Origin: Serilophus lunatus
Lineage: Eukaryota; Chordata; Aves; Passeriformes; Eurylaimidae
NCBI GenBank assembly: GCA_013399895.1
Contig: VXBA01001643.1
Location: forward strand, 770,152-834,151
Length of the DNA stretch: 64,000 bases
Reading direction: 5' to 3'
This document shows, in pieces, positions 45,372-58,659 of this stretch. Numbering within the stretch: position 1 is the stretch's first letter; every line of letters starts with the position of its first letter. The position numbers and the translations under genes are program-made. Below the pieces are notes generated by a model that was not told where the DNA came from, made no database searches, and worked only from the letters and a program-made list of their open reading frames with translations.

Positions 45372-48300
45372 TTATGTTGATGATTTGGCTTCAGGGGCAT
45401 AAAAAATGCCATTAGAAAGCAAAGCATAGGGTGTGTTACTGTGCCTGCTCTTAGCTAAAGGCTTAATTACCTGGACTGGGCAAATGCAGATGTCCATAAA
45501 GGAACTGGATTCCAATGATTCTTCATCCATTCATCTCCCAATGAGTACCCCACAACATAGACCTTGGGGAATGATGGAAAGCCAGGGTAAAGACTAATTT
45601 GGGTGACATTCTTGCCTTCTAACATGTTCATGCTCTTTGCTTTTTGCTAGATGAAGTTCTTGTGGCTGGGATCAGTGATTGTCTTAAGTCCAAAGAATAT
45701 CTGAGGAGCTCATTGGTTTGGGAATGTCATCAACTTCTCAGAAAATTATGGATTGATGTTGACACTTTTTTTTTTTGTTGGAGTCAAAGATAAACAATGA
45801 GACAGTTCCAGTGAAAAATCACCTCTTTCTACATTAGCTCCTTGGAGCAGATAGGAGGAAAATTAGGATCCCTAATTGCCAAGGCTGATTGGCATCTGGA
45901 GCCCTGTGAGTCAGAGGGTGTTTCTGAGACACTTTGGAGACAGCCAGGCTCCTGCTATTCCTGACAGGTATCTGTGCTGCCACTTCCCAGGGATGTGCAC
46001 AGGCACTGGCTATTTTTGGCTGGAACACAGAGGAAGAGGAGAAGGGAAGAGACATGAACTCATGGAACAGTTTATGAGTTGTCTCTGACATTATGTTGCC
46101 CAGTCAAATCTGGTTCTTAACCCACACTTGCTTTGCCAGCATCTTTCCATGCTGCCACCCAAAGGAACATTGGCCCTCTCTGGAGGTGACTGAGGGAGTG
46201 TCAGGGAATGCCATCCTACAACAATGACAGCAGAAAGGGGAGGAGAGAGGCCCTCTGACTGCAAACACAAACACATGAGGTTTTTTGTTTGCTTACTTCT
46301 GTTTTTTTTCCGTGCTAATCCGAAGGTGACTTTCCATCTGACATCTCTGGAAAGAGATTGCTCCAGCAGAACTTGTGCCTGGAGCACCACCACCCTTTAG
46401 AACAACAAACCCATGGGGACGTGTAATCCCCAAGCCCTGACATGGCACAAGAGAAACACGAGGGAGCCCAACACCCACCTTGGCACAGCTGGGCCACTTG
46501 GGGCCCCCCACGATCCACAGGGCTGCAATCTCAACTGCATCCCTTTATCCCAGCACAAGTTTCTGGCTCCTGGGAAGCCTCAGGTTCTCCCCCTGTTTTG
46601 TCACACGGACCTTCTGAAAGTGAGAAGCCCCAGCTGGGCTGAGCAAACTGCCCTTGGAGTGGAATTGTTTCAGAGCACCCTGGACCTCCAGCCCTGGACT
46701 GGAGGAGCAGGTCCAGCTCTTCCTTTGGAAGAAAGGAAGCCTGTGGCACGAGGGTGGATTTTCCACTCCTGTCTGAACGAGTTGGGATTTGTTGTGGTCA
46801 CTCTTAACTACCTTGAGGATTTGTGGTTCTCTGACACCTCGTCAGAGCTGCTCTGCAGTGAGACAGATCCTGTCCTGTCAGCTCCATCCTGCTGGCTTTG
46901 CAGCCCTGCTTTGCTCTTGCCTTTATTCCTCTGGACAAGTGGCAGCAGCCTGAGGCTGAAAGCAAAGAAACAAAGCTCTCCATGAGCACAAACTCTCGCC
47001 TAAGCTGGTGTGTGGATATTTTAATATATTCACATATATATCAACATCTGCTCTTAGACTTGCCTTTTTTTAATCATTTCTTATGCAGGCAAAGGATCTT
47101 GTACTTCAAATCACATGTTCTTGCATTGTATGATGTGATGGAAATTAACACCTTAATATATATATGAAAACCAGCTCCAATTAGATTTTTTTTTCTTTTA
47201 CTGTGTTTCCTGCTCCTTATGACTAAGTGTGGGTAATTATCTTGGCTCACTTTTTCCACTCCACCCATGCTTAGAAAAAAACCTGTTGCAAGTTTTCTTG
47301 AGATTTTGCTTTTTTCCTCCCTTACTTTTTGTTGCTGGTTTTGTTCATTAAGAGGTTTGCAAATTGTTGGATGTGATAATTATTTTTATTCTGGTTTAGC
47401 AACATAAAAATAGAGATTTTAAATGCTTTAAAGAAGTAATATATGTGTCCAACATGGTTTTTTTCCTTTTGCTTCATAAACTACAAATAAACTACTTTTC
47501 CAAAAGCTTATAAAGAATATCCTCATATAAAAAAGATCACACCAAACAGTAACAGAAAACTCTATTCAGTTCTGAACAACCTTCCTTTTTTTGCCACTTT
47601 CTTCCAGTTTGGTCCCAATTCTGTGGCATTCTGGGCCTTGTAAGGTTTGTTATGATTGAAACATAAGGTCACATCTACAGATCTCCATCATTTTCCCAGG
47701 ACAGCAATGCCAGAGGGGGAAAAAACCTCTGGACAGAGATTTTCCATGTGTCCATTGTGTGATGGACCCAAAGTGCCTCCAGGCTTGGGCAGAACTGTCC
47801 CCACACCAAAACTGGGGCTACACAAAGAAAATCAAGGGGGTTTATTCTGTACCATCAGGTCAATGTTTTCCTAAATCTCCTCCCCCTCTCCCTGTGGGTA
47901 TTTTAAGAGCAGAAAAGATGTTCCTAAGTACTTCAGAGAGACTTTCCTTGGGCTCTCCCTGGAATGGAAGGCCCCATCCCAAGGGGAGACTTCCCAAAGC
48001 CCCCAGGCTTGGCTCTCCCATCCAGCCCAGATGATTAAATTGACTGACATTGCAGTTGAAAAATGATAAATTCAGTGTAAAACAGAGATCCTTGTCTGGC
48101 ATTTGGGGACAGGGGGCCTCCTTTTTAAAGCTTATTTTATCTTGTTCCATAATGAACATCAACACAGAGGGGTTTTGCCTTTTTAAAACATAAAATCCAG
48201 CCTTCATTTCTGCTGGATTTCCTTTGCTGTTCTCCCTTCCACAAAGGTCACCATCTTCCAAAGCATTTGGAATTCCTGCTTCCCAAGTATTCCTATCACT

Positions 48301-49533
48301 AAGGGAAGCAAGAGGGCAGTCAGGAGATCACCGCTGATACCAAAGACATCACTTTGTCCAAGTTGTGGCAATTTTTGGGCATCACAAAAAGTGTTTTGAG
48401 ACAAGGGAAGTGTCACCTACCCAGGCAGAACCCCCTGGCTCTGGTTTGCCTCCTTTTTTCGCTGCCCCACTTCCTTTTTTTTTTTTCTTTTTAATTTATT
48501 GTCACCCATGAAAACAATCCACAGCTGCCAGGAGGAATCCTGGTCATGAAGCAAAAACTCCTTGAACTGATTCCAATCCCATTTTCTTGTCTGTAGACCC
48601 AGACCTTTGGAATTATAGATTTTCCCACCTTTTGGAGAAAATCAAGCAAAATGCAGCAGTAAATTGTCAGATAATACCCTTCATTCATAGAACATTTCAC
48701 ACATAAATAGCAAAAAAATATAAACACTGACCTCCATGGATCAAAGGAAATGGGTCTCCCAGGCATTTTCTCCTGACCTCAGAAACATCCATAACTTTTT
48801 TTCTTTTCTCTAATAAATGTACTTTAACTTCTTAAAGGATTTACTGTTTTGATCTGAAGAAAGGTTTATTCTACTCTGCTCAATGGTCAAACAGCTCTAA
48901 TTTTTGCTTTTAGAAGATCTAGAGATTTTAGATATTTTTCAGAGGGTGACAGTGGTGTTAAATGGGAATTGATTGTTCCATGAATGCTGGAAGTATTTCT
49001 GTTTTATGATGCAATGTGTTGTGTGTTGCACAGCTCCAGACAAGCCCAGATTAGTTGAGTTATCCCTTTTTTCTTAGTGTGAAAGGATGGTTTCCAGAAG
49101 CATCATGAAGGTGTGGGGTGGGAAAGAACTGGGAAACCTCTTGAAACTCCTCTACAGAGGAGTAGAGAGTACAGCTCAGAGAGATGATCCAGAAGGAAAT
49201 GCAGCATCAGAGCAAAACTATGGAGCTCCTCACCCTGAATAATTAACAGCTGACATTTCTGACAAGGGTAAATGCAGAATTTTCAAGAGAAATAATCTTA
49301 ACAGTTTTCTGCAATTCATTATCAAGCACAAGTTATAACACAATAGAGGAAAAAAGACCGTGTCCCAAACATAATGTGGAGCTTCACAGAAGGATTTTGG
49401 CATTTTTTAATATGCAAATAATGGATGATTGAAGAGGGAATGTGGTATTTACCTTCCCCCTGGTTATAGCTGTGTATGATCCTGCAAATCATTGCCCTCT
49501 CAGTGTCTTTCCTTCACGACCTCGAAATCCTGA
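45372..49533. other. Unique non-coding DNA, nothing recognised
   Basis: The longest open frame of the window (46413-46985 plus, 190 codons) lies here; it has frames on the other strand, no exon signals and no recognisable domain, and I treat it as chance. Positions 47020-47560 are AT-rich with TATATA patches. A T-run lies at about 48473-48492. No CR1 is present in over 4 kb. Confidence 0.4.
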
Positions 49534-49565
49534 GAATTAAAAATTAATTAAATTAATTAAAAATT
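49534..49565. repeat. AATT-rich simple repeat
   Basis: AATTAAAAATTAATTAAATTAATTAAAAATTAG: imperfect, self-complementary AATTAA words over about 32 bases. Confidence 0.7.
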
Positions 49566-51121
49566 AGAACCTGCACATCTGTTGCAGGACTGGGCAGGAA
49601 GGAGGAGGGAGCCAGTGGAACACTGAGCTGGGACTGGGGGGTTTGTGCTCCCTGGGTGGAGAGGGGCAGTGGGGATTCCTTGGCACTTCCCAGGCTCCCA
49701 CCCCGATATCCACAGGCTCCAGAGCCTGAGGAAGGCTGTGGGTTTTCCTGAATTACCTTTGGCTCTCAGTGTTTCTGCTGCAGTCAGCGGGGACTTGTTT
49801 TGTCTTGCCTTCCACCAAAAGAATTCCCACAGCCCGAGCATCCAGGAAGGTTCAGGTACAGGTTACAGACTTCCAGTCATCCAGAAAATTGACAGTCGCA
49901 ACAGGAGATGGATTTGACTGTGTCTCTTGGAGGGTATTTTTCCTCATGCATGAGACGTTGGGCAACTTGGAGGGAAATAGCAGATCCTTTTGTTCTGCCA
50001 CTTCCCTGTGCTTTGTCAGCAGGATCTGACAGATCCGAGGGGGATTCCACCCCTGGAGCGCTGCCCAAGGCACTGACACCCCGGGTGTCTGCTCTGCAGT
50101 CAGCCAGCCTGGTGAGTCATGGCAGAAGCAAGAAGAAATTGATAGGAAAAATAGAGTTTTAGGGATGAGAAGGAAGCAGGAAAAAAGGAAAGATGCCAGT
50201 TCTGGTTCACAGATGAGAACCCTGATACTTTTGCCCCCTATTTTCCTTTTAATACTTGCTACCATGTCCTGACAACATAACATTCTTAGTGGCCATTTGC
50301 TGGAGAAAAAAAAGATGGGGAAACCCCAAGTTTGGGCTGGAATTTGGTTCCATGAAAGAACAGTGATGGCATTTGCCATGCAGAGCTGAGTTACTGTGCT
50401 GCCTTAGGTTCCACTTCATCCCAAGGCTAAAGGAAGAAATCACCATCATCTTCCACTGTCATAGAAATAGATGTCCCGATGTAGCAATGCCCCCCCTGCT
50501 GTTGCTGCCCGTTGTGCAGTGTCCCAGTCCTGCAAAAAGTGTCCAACACATTCTGGGCCCTGGCATGGATTGTGTGTTTTCCTTTCCACCCCAAAAGCCT
50601 CTGCAATCCAAGGAGAAATTCTGGTCACCACGAGATACAGAAGTGAATCCCAGGCCTGGGTCTCCTTGACTGTGGTCCTGAGGAATGTCCTGGTGCCATA
50701 AGGCTACAGGTCCTTCTCTGCACAGATTCTGGGAACAGGGTTCAGCAAAGAACATCTCAAAGCACGAGTTACGCCAGAACTGATTGTTCAAGCTTTAGTG
50801 TTTTGTTGAATCAGGATGTGAAAAGTCAGCTGAGAGACAATAAAGCCCAGCTTTGGAACAAAGCTTTGTTGAGTGAGGCTCATTCAGGAAGAGCAAACAC
50901 GATTCTTCCTGAGAATGGGCTTCGGTTACTCTAATTCTGATTTCTTCTCAAATGTCAAAATGATGAAGAGCAATATAACAAATAAGGTCTAATCCCTGAT
51001 GGTGGGGTTTTCTAGGCTTCAGCCACAGAATTGGTGTTACAGATTCCAGTTTATTTCTGTGTTCATCTCTGTCATGTGCCAACTGGAAAATATCTGCTCT
51101 TTGAACAGATGTGTTTCCTGA
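49566..51121. other. Unique non-coding DNA, nothing recognised
   Basis: A 175-codon minus frame at 49852-50379 is the second longest in the window and is opposed by frames on the plus strand. Its composition (F/S/L/C-rich) gives no family hint. No repeats or RNA genes are recognised. Confidence 0.4.
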
Positions 51122-51190
51122 AGAATCACGGAATCCCAGAGTGGTTTGGGCTGGGAGGGACCTGAGAGATCATCCAAATTTCACCCAATT
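51122..51190 (-). mobile_element. CR1 LINE 3' tail fragment (minus)
   Basis: AGAATCACGGAATCCCAGAG, then TGGTTTGGGCTGGGAGGGAC and CTGAGAGATCATCC, match the CR1 tail. Similarity fades after about 65 bases. The duplicated ATCACGGAATCCCAG start suggests a different CR1 subfamily from the other copies. Confidence 0.8.
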
Positions 51191-52479
51191 AACCACTCAG
51201 CTTTAAAGCAGCTATCAGATACTCCTCTTTTCCTCTGCCTTTGCTGTGTCTCCTCTCCAGCATGTTCCTGGGATTCTGAGCACATCCCTTGGCAGCAGCG
51301 CTTTCCACGCCAACGTTTGGGGGTTGATTTTTCCTGTCACAATTCAGGTCACACTCTTCTCTCACTACCTCCTACTCTATTTATTTCTTTTTATTCTGTG
51401 TTTACACTGCATCTACAAGAGGAAAAATGAGCATCTCCAGTGATAAATCATCCCCAAAGAAAAACACTGAGCATGTGGTCGTCACTTCCACCTCCAGCCT
51501 GACTGGAGCAGGGTCCTTATCTACCTGTCTGATCAGGAGAGAAGCCCCAGGGGAGCAAACAGGGCTCTTCCTCCCTTCCTCTCCTGTTCAGACCTGCTGC
51601 CTTTTGCTCTGTGACATGTAATGAATGGCAAGAGAAAATGTTTTTCAGGGAAGCCAGTACTTAACCCCAGCAATTGATGTGGATGCTGGGAATGGCTCAG
51701 GGAGGGATTCGCCCTCAGACGTGTTGCTGCTCCGTAGGTGGCCAAGGAAAGGTGGAGGGTGTTGTCAGGCTGAGGAGCAAAGCTGAGCCCTGATCAGGAG
51801 GAGAAGCACGAGCTGTCCCTTCCCTGGGAGCCCTGATGTGTCACCTCCCTGTGATGCTCATGGCACAACAACACCACCTCACTCAACAGCCAGAGGACTC
51901 GTTCCGAGAGCTCAGGCCACTGCCAGGTGTCACCAAAGGCAGTGTCACCCACGGGGCCTTCCTGGAACATGGCATGGCTTATGTCACACCATGTTTTCAC
52001 CTCTACATGCAATCCCACAGGAGGGCCTGTCTCCAGGAGAGTCCCTGTGCTTTCCCCTGAGCAATTTCCACTGGCTGGAGCGTTTGGCAGGTGCCCAGGT
52101 CCCTGCTGAGTGACTGGGATCACATCAAGCAGGATACACTGGGGTTACAGTGGCAGGTGAAGTGATGAAAAATTGGGATTGTTATTAGGACAAGTCACTA
52201 AAAATCAGCTCTGCCTCAACCTGACCAAGGTGCCTGGCAGCCCAAAGGACAACATGGAAATGTCCTCCCTGAGCCAATGAAAGTACTAAAATTAGACTGC
52301 TACCATTTTGCAGACTCCAATTTTCTGTTCAATATTTTTCTTTTTTGTGGTCAAAATTCAAAAGAGCGACAAGGGGAAATCCACTCTCCAAATAAAGCCA
52401 GAGATGAGCAAAAAGAAACCCATGCAAAGTCTGGTTTGGTTGTTCAGAATCCTCACCTGAGGTTTTGCTGCCGCTGAAA
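51191..52479. other. Unique non-coding DNA, nothing recognised
   Basis: Three plus frames and one minus frame overlap at 51794-52123, typical of chance in GC-rich DNA. No repeats are recognised. Confidence 0.4.
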
Positions 52480-52745
52480 AAGCAGAAGGCAAAAGGAAAA
52501 CATTTATAGCCATGTAGGAAACCTCAGGAATTATTTTAAATGCATCAAAATAATTATAATGGGTCCATTTTTGATTTGTAGGATGGCAACATGAAGTCTC
52601 ACAAGTCTGGGGAAGAAATGTGGGAGCCAGCAAACAAAGCATGATGGTTCTCTCAAAGCCCTGCCTGTTGTGACACGTTGCCTTTATCACAGCAAATCCT
52701 TCATTGCTATTTGCAGTCATTAAGCTAATTAAGGAGAGGGAGGGA
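52480..52745. promoter_or_regulatory. Enhancer-like block
   Basis: Contains TTTTAAATGCATCAAAATAATTATAATGG (about 52534-52562), AGCAAACAAAGCATG (forkhead/SOX-like, about 52628) and CAGTCATTAAGCTAATTAAGG (about 52715-52735). Repeat-free. A 142-codon minus frame covers it but shows no family features. Regulatory role inferred. Confidence 0.35.
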
Positions 52746-53761
52746 ATGGGGACAGGACCTGGCTGCAGAGAGCTGAGGACAGACACTGTCCACCCCCAGA
52801 ACTAACTTTCCTCTTCCATGTGGTTTTGGGATACACGTGGGATTTGAGTTGTACTTGGAAAGCAGAATGTATGTACCAACATCTGGAAGGATCATAATGG
52901 TTGCTGGAAGAATTATTCCAGGAGCTGGGAATGAAATTTAGTGCTGTGCAGCACATGCAGCCCCAAAGCAGCTTGCTTTAGTTATTGGGAATATTGTAAT
53001 GTCCTGGACTGTGGTTGAACAGAAAGGAAAAGGCCAATTTGATCAAGACAATGGGCAAGTAGGATGGACACAGAGAGCAGGGCTGGAGGACTGAGCTGGG
53101 ACATGAAAAATCCTCAGAACCAAAAATTTTAGCTCATGAATTGGTTTTATAATTGGGCCCTTCCTAAGGCTGAGACAAGCAACAGAGGTGAAGCTCTTCA
53201 GCTATTTCCACTGTGATGGGTCCTTAGAAAGCTTCTCTGCCATTTTTGTGGTTGAATTGACTTGCCTGTGAAGTGGATCCATGACAGGACAACTCGCAGG
53301 GGTGTCAGGTCTGTACTTTGGGTTTAAAGGCCTGGGAAGGAACTACTGAACTTGTGAAGTTCTTACTTATTAGTTGGTCCATTCCTTGAATTCGAGGAGG
53401 GCTGAATTGCTTCTCCCCAACTCTGATCTGACCTGGGGCTATTTTTACTCCAGAGTAGAGCACAGTTGCTCACACTGATCCTGATGGAGTCCTTGGCAGG
53501 GCTGTGGAGCTGGTCCTTGGGTCAAAGACACGCCTTGATGACACCCATTAACACATTCCACCCAAAGCCTGGGAATTGGTGTGACCAAGCCATGGATTCC
53601 GTGGTGGGTCCTGAAAGCACCAACAGCAGGATTTAACTTTCCAGAGGATGGAGAGGTTTTGTGAGGCCGTGATTTGTAAATAAGGAATAAAAACAGATTT
53701 TGATGTGATTTAGAGTCCATTTGGATGTCAGCACATCTTCACATGGAGTGCAAGGCAGGGA
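52746..53761. other. Unique non-coding DNA, nothing recognised
   Basis: Short frames only. No repeat or RNA gene is recognised. Confidence 0.45.
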
Positions 53762-53822
53762 GCTGGGACAGGATGGTCCTAAAGGTCCTTCCAACCCCAC
53801 CACTCCATGATTCCATGATCCC
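53762..53822 (+). mobile_element. CR1 LINE 3' tail fragment (plus)
   Basis: GGGACAGGATGGTCCTAAAG, GTCCTTCCAACCCCACCACT and the terminal repeat CCATGATTCCATGATCCC mark the very end of a CR1. The upstream 'GGCCAGGTTGG' box is absent, so about 60 bases remain. Confidence 0.8.
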
Positions 53823-56800
53823 TTCAGTGTCCTCGGGGGCTCTGAACCCTGTGACCATCTTACCTGCCCCTTACCTGAGAGATTCCCAGTGGGGGAACTG
53901 CAGCCTCTCACTGGAGCAAACCAAACCCTGCATTAAAAGAGCCCAAATGAAACCTGTTGACAAAGCTCATTTCTGGCCAAGTGCCACTTCAAACAGGCTG
54001 CAGGCTGGGAGAGGTGGGTGTTGTTTATCAGAGACACATCTCTCCCAGTTTCATAATAATGCCTTTCAGGAAGAGGGCTGGTTAAAATAATTCCTGCTGG
54101 ATCCCATAGTGCCTTCCTGCACCCTGGGCTCTTAAAACCTGCATTCTGGGAATCAAAAAATAACAGAAAAAAACCACCCCCAAAAAAAACTGTTTGCTTG
54201 GGTCAGATTGAGCCAGGAATGGAAAATTGTCCTGGAGGTGCTTTTGGTTCCAGCAATAATAAGACCTGTCATTTGTTACACGTTAATTGCACCTTATTAT
54301 CTTTTGTAGGTTAAGTCAAGTAAAGGTTTCTTGTAGGTTTGGAAACAGAATTGTAATCTCTGGTATAGTTTGCAGTGCCAGGTTAGTTTGGGGAGGGGTT
54401 TTTTGGGTTGCCTTTTGGAATCTTGCACTTGGACTGATTCTTTGGATGCCTGTTTCCTCATGGAAATGCCCTGCCATGGGAACTCTCTACCATAAAATAA
54501 TCTCAGAGCACAGCATTGCAAACCTGGAGAAACAGAGCCTTACACCTTCCCCTGGGAAGGGTATATCCTAATCCTCATTTTTTCAAGACTACCAGAGTGA
54601 GCCAGTGATGAGTCCAGGAAAGGAAATGGGATTTCCAAGTAGTGAAGTTGTTCTTCCACCACAGATAAACCCCATACTCTTACCACGTACTGTGTAAGAG
54701 AATTGCCTTATTAAAGAAACATTAGTTTTCCTGTTCTCTCCCCCATCTCTGTCTCCCCCATTAGTTTATTCCTCACAGCTCAAGCAATAATTCCCTTTTC
54801 CCAGCCTGAGGATGGGATGTAACTGTGATTTATCAACACTGGGAATCCCCAGGGCTGATCAGCTGCTCCGTGACACTGTTGATCCATCAAATCCTTGACA
54901 AGCAAAGGCAGATACTCAGAGACAGAGGGTTTGGCTGGGCTGGGACCTAATTCCTTCTTGATGGGCTTCCGAAATTTCCTGCCTGAGTATTATTTGGCTG
55001 AAGATCTGTGTTGAGAGATGGAAAAGGATACCCAGGATTTCTTGCATTCAAAGCTAAGGAAAACTGAGACCAGGGAAATAGGTAAAACACATTGTCCATT
55101 TTTTTCATAGGAAGATCCTGGCAAGCTCCAGGGAACTGTCTGAAAGCCCCAGCCTTTCTGCAGGTTATTATATCATGTTAGAGCAGAGCAACACCCAAGA
55201 AATCATCCTCCAGCCACTGCACTCTCATCCCATATTTTGTCTCTTTCCATCCTTTACTGACTTTTACTGCACAACTAATGAAGAGTCTGAGATTGTTGGC
55301 TTCAGACAGAGTTTCAAAAGCTGAGCAGTACTTTTTCCCCATTGCCCCATGAATGTAATAGAAACCTGCAATTGCAGGATTTGCCTTGTTATCACTGTAT
55401 TTTTTCTCTGCAGACCAGTCTGGACATGCTTTTCCAGTCAGAGCTTCCACATTTGTCTGTTGATTTAATTACTCCCAGGAAGAAAAATATGAAAAAAAAA
55501 AAGCAATCCCAACCCTTTTCAAGTGTTCCCAAGCAGGAATACAGGATGCTGAATTTGAGTGTTCTGGGAGAGATCTTCTCCAAAGAAAGGAAGTGTGTAA
55601 GAGTGTAAAGAGAGTGACTGAAGTCATCTTCAAGACTGTTTCTGATTTATTTGCATTTTTTCTAGGGGATGAAGGTCAGGACTTGCTGCTGACTTTAACT
55701 GTGCAGGTGTCTGGCCTGAGCTCGTGCCATGGGCTGCTACAGCCCAAAGGATGAGAGGCTCCCAGAGGGGCTGGTTCCCCTTGGCTTCCCTTGTTATCAG
55801 TTTTAGGAATACTCTTCCAAATGCTTCTTTCTCCACATTAACTTGAGAGACAGTTGATAGCAAAATTTAAATTGGGTGAGGATGTTTTAGGGAGGTAATT
55901 TTAGGAGAGATGAAGTCTGGCCACTGGAAGTCAGTTCTGCCCTTCTCTCTGAGCACCTTCTTTTTAAGTGACAGTTTTGTTATCCTGTGGAGCTAAAGTA
56001 AAAACCAGCCACCCTAAAACCCAGCATTTCCATTCCTTCAAACCTCACACAATTCTTTTGTACTTTAAAAAGCAATTTAATTAACCCACCTGTCCCCTTA
56101 TCACCCATCCTGTTTGTACTCACCTCTTTCCCTATCTGTAGTCAATCTGTTTTCATGTGTGTCTACCTATATAATCATTAATCCAATTCCTTTAATTCCA
56201 GCTCAAAAAGGAACACAGTTTAACATGTTTCTCATCGTGTGTTGTGTTCTGCACCTGGAGCAGTTTGGGGGTATTTTGGGGTTTGGTTGAGGGGAGTTGC
56301 TTTGTCTGCATTGCAATTTCCCTCCAGGCATTGAGAGTGTCTGATTCAAACCTTCCCCCTCCTGAAGGACAGCAAAAAGCTTGGCAAGAAGGAACAAGTG
56401 AGGTGCTTTTTCTGGTCGTGGCAGGCTAGGAACAGACCACCACCAAGAACAAAAGGCATCAAACAGCCCCAGCAGCTCTGGTTACACGGCAGGGCTGGGG
56501 GAGCACCCAGCACATCCATGGCTCTGCAAGGGATGGACGAGGGGGTTGCACCCTCCCAGACTGCTTGGAGACATGAAGCAACGGGTTAAATTTAGCACAG
56601 TCCTTGGGAAGCTGCTTCCCATCCTCCTGACTGGGTGTGGGACCCACCCCTGGCTGGATGTGCAGGTCCAGCTGCCTGGGCTGTCTCCTGCAGAGGGGCC
56701 AGGCTTGGCAGGTGACATTCCTGCTCCCTGGCACTTGGACACCTTCCAAACGTGCAGGAGGCAAACAGAGGGCTGGGAATGGGACAGGGGCTGTGTCAGA

Positions 56801-56930
56801 GCCCTCCTGGGTTAGACAAGGAGCAGGATGGAGAAGAACAACACCCTTCTGTGTCTCCTCCTTCCACAGAAGAACAAAACCCTTCCCCATGCACAGTTTA
56901 TCAGAGGCAGGATCAGTTCAATCCTGTGAT
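53823..56930. other. Unique non-coding DNA, nothing recognised
   Basis: Frames of up to 143 codons (56459-56890 minus) overlap opposite-strand frames. A-rich tracts lie at 54157-54192 and 55483-55503. No repeat family or RNA gene is recognised. Confidence 0.4.
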
Positions 56931-57092
56931 CACAGCCCTGAGAAGCTGTGGCTGCCCCGTCCCTGGAAGTGTCCAAGGCCAGGTTGGAGCCACCTGGGAT
57001 AGTGGGAGGTGTCCCTGCCCCCATGGCAGGGGGTGAATGGGATGAGCTTTAACATCCCTTCCAACCCAAACCAGGCTGGGATTCTGTGATAT
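56931..57092 (+). mobile_element. CR1 LINE 3' fragment (plus)
   Basis: Passes through AGAAGCTGTGGCTGCCCCGT, GTCCAAGGCCAGGTTGGAGC, CACCTGGGATAGTGGGAGG and ATCCCTTCCAACCCAAACC, and ends ATTCTGTGATAT. A CCAGGCTGGG segment is inserted before the tail. 5'-truncated. Confidence 0.93.
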
Positions 57093-58659
57093 AAAATCTG
57101 GAAGAAGCAACCAATCTCAATCTGAGCTGCTGGAATGTTCCATTAGAGTAAGATCTCCCATGAAAGGAGGAGCTATAATTAATTGTGATAAATACTCCAA
57201 GTTATTTCCTTGTATTTCTGTTTCACTGATCAGTAGGAAATGCCCACAGCATCCCCACACTGCCTGGACTTCCAGAACACTGTGTCTGACGTGAGTTTTA
57301 TAGATTGGATCCATTCTCCCTCTTTTTATTCCAAAGCCTGAGGCTTAAAATACGGTGCCACCAAGAGCCCAATCGGGATTAAGCTGTAAAAGTGGCCAAA
57401 AAAGCTGCATTCCAGGGAAGTCCTTTCAACCCTAATCAACGTAAATAACATTTTACTGGGACATCTAGTGGAAGAATAACACAGTGCAAACCAGCCCAGC
57501 CCTTATCTGTGCTGGGGCTGCCTGGGAGGCTGGAATCCTCCTGCAAGTACATCCAATTTGTAATGGAAAAAAACCTCACTTTCAAAATAATCCCAGGAGG
57601 AGCAGCACAACTAAATGTCCTGTAAATCTCCTTAATTTAATTTCAAAACTAATTCTACAAAATCTCTGAATTTTTTCTGGGTTTGAACTGGTAAAGATTT
57701 TACAAAAATCCCCAAAGTAATGCTTTTGAGAAATAATTCTTTTTACAAAATTGGAAGAAACTACTGAAAAATATAAGGCATAGAATGTTCCCTCTTTTTT
57801 TTTTTTCTAGCCTCAACTGAAACCTCATTTGCAGATTGAAGTGATAATGAAGTAAATAAGGGAAATGATGAAATTGTTTTGGAAACAAGAGCCTCCTTTT
57901 TGGCTCCTTTTGTGTGGTATTACTAATAGGAGATGCCTGGCATGACAAATTCTCCTTGGAGCCACCAGTAATGATGGGAAAGGATAATTTTTTTAAGTTG
58001 TGTCCTGTGCCCAAGGGCTCACAGTGGCTGCAAGTCCCAGGGAAACCTGAGAAACCTGGAGTTCACGCTGTTCTTTAGCAGCAAATGTGTTCCATTTCCA
58101 AATGAGCAAATCCATTTCTTCATCTTTGCCATGAAAACCAAGTGAAGAGGAATATTTGGGGCTGACTGAGGCACTTAAAAAGCAAAAACAGTGGTGCTGG
58201 AAGGCAGAGGAGTGGTAAAAAACAGGGGGCTCTGGCTCCTGGTCATCCCTGGATAATTCTCTGGGGTGGCTGGATCATCTCTGAGAGATCAGAGGAGCCT
58301 TCAAGGAAAAGAAATACAATCATTAATGAGAGGTTTGAGTTCTTTTCGTGCCCTGCTGCTTTGATAGAAACATTGCTGGCTGCATGTTCCAGGTTATCCA
58401 ACACCCCTCTGTCCCTGGGTTATATCTGGAGCCCTCCAGAGTTGTCTCCCTTCATAGTTATACCTGTTTCTGTCTCCAGAGAGCAATTCCTGTCCCTAAA
58501 ATGAATGTCAAAAGCTCCCTGTAGGGGCTTTCAGGGACAAGGTGAAGGCAGAGCAGGAATTGCTGATGGAATTGCTGTTCTGGAACCACAGGGAGACCCA
58601 AGGGCCCGTTAACCAAAGCAAAGGCCAGAGATCTCAGCTCGTGGATCCAACAATTCTCA
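57093..58659. other. Unique non-coding DNA, partly enhancer-like
   Basis: Positions 57285-57430 (TTTTATAGATTGGATCC, ATACGGTGCCACC, CAATCGGGATTAAGC) keep several CpGs and could be a small conserved element. The remainder is plain, with a T-run at about 57797-57809. No repeat or RNA gene is recognised. Confidence 0.35.

Noticed and set aside
46413..46985. Longest open frame (190 codons, plus)
   Set aside because: In 64 kb of six-frame vertebrate DNA about one frame this long is expected by chance. It is opposed by minus frames, has no splice signals, no domain and low-complexity W/P/L-rich content.
49852..50379. 175-codon minus frame
   Set aside because: F/S/C-rich composition, overlapped by plus frames, no exon signals and no recognisable motif.
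52358..52786. 142-codon minus frame
   Set aside because: Covers an enhancer-like block; no protein family features and no start or splice context.
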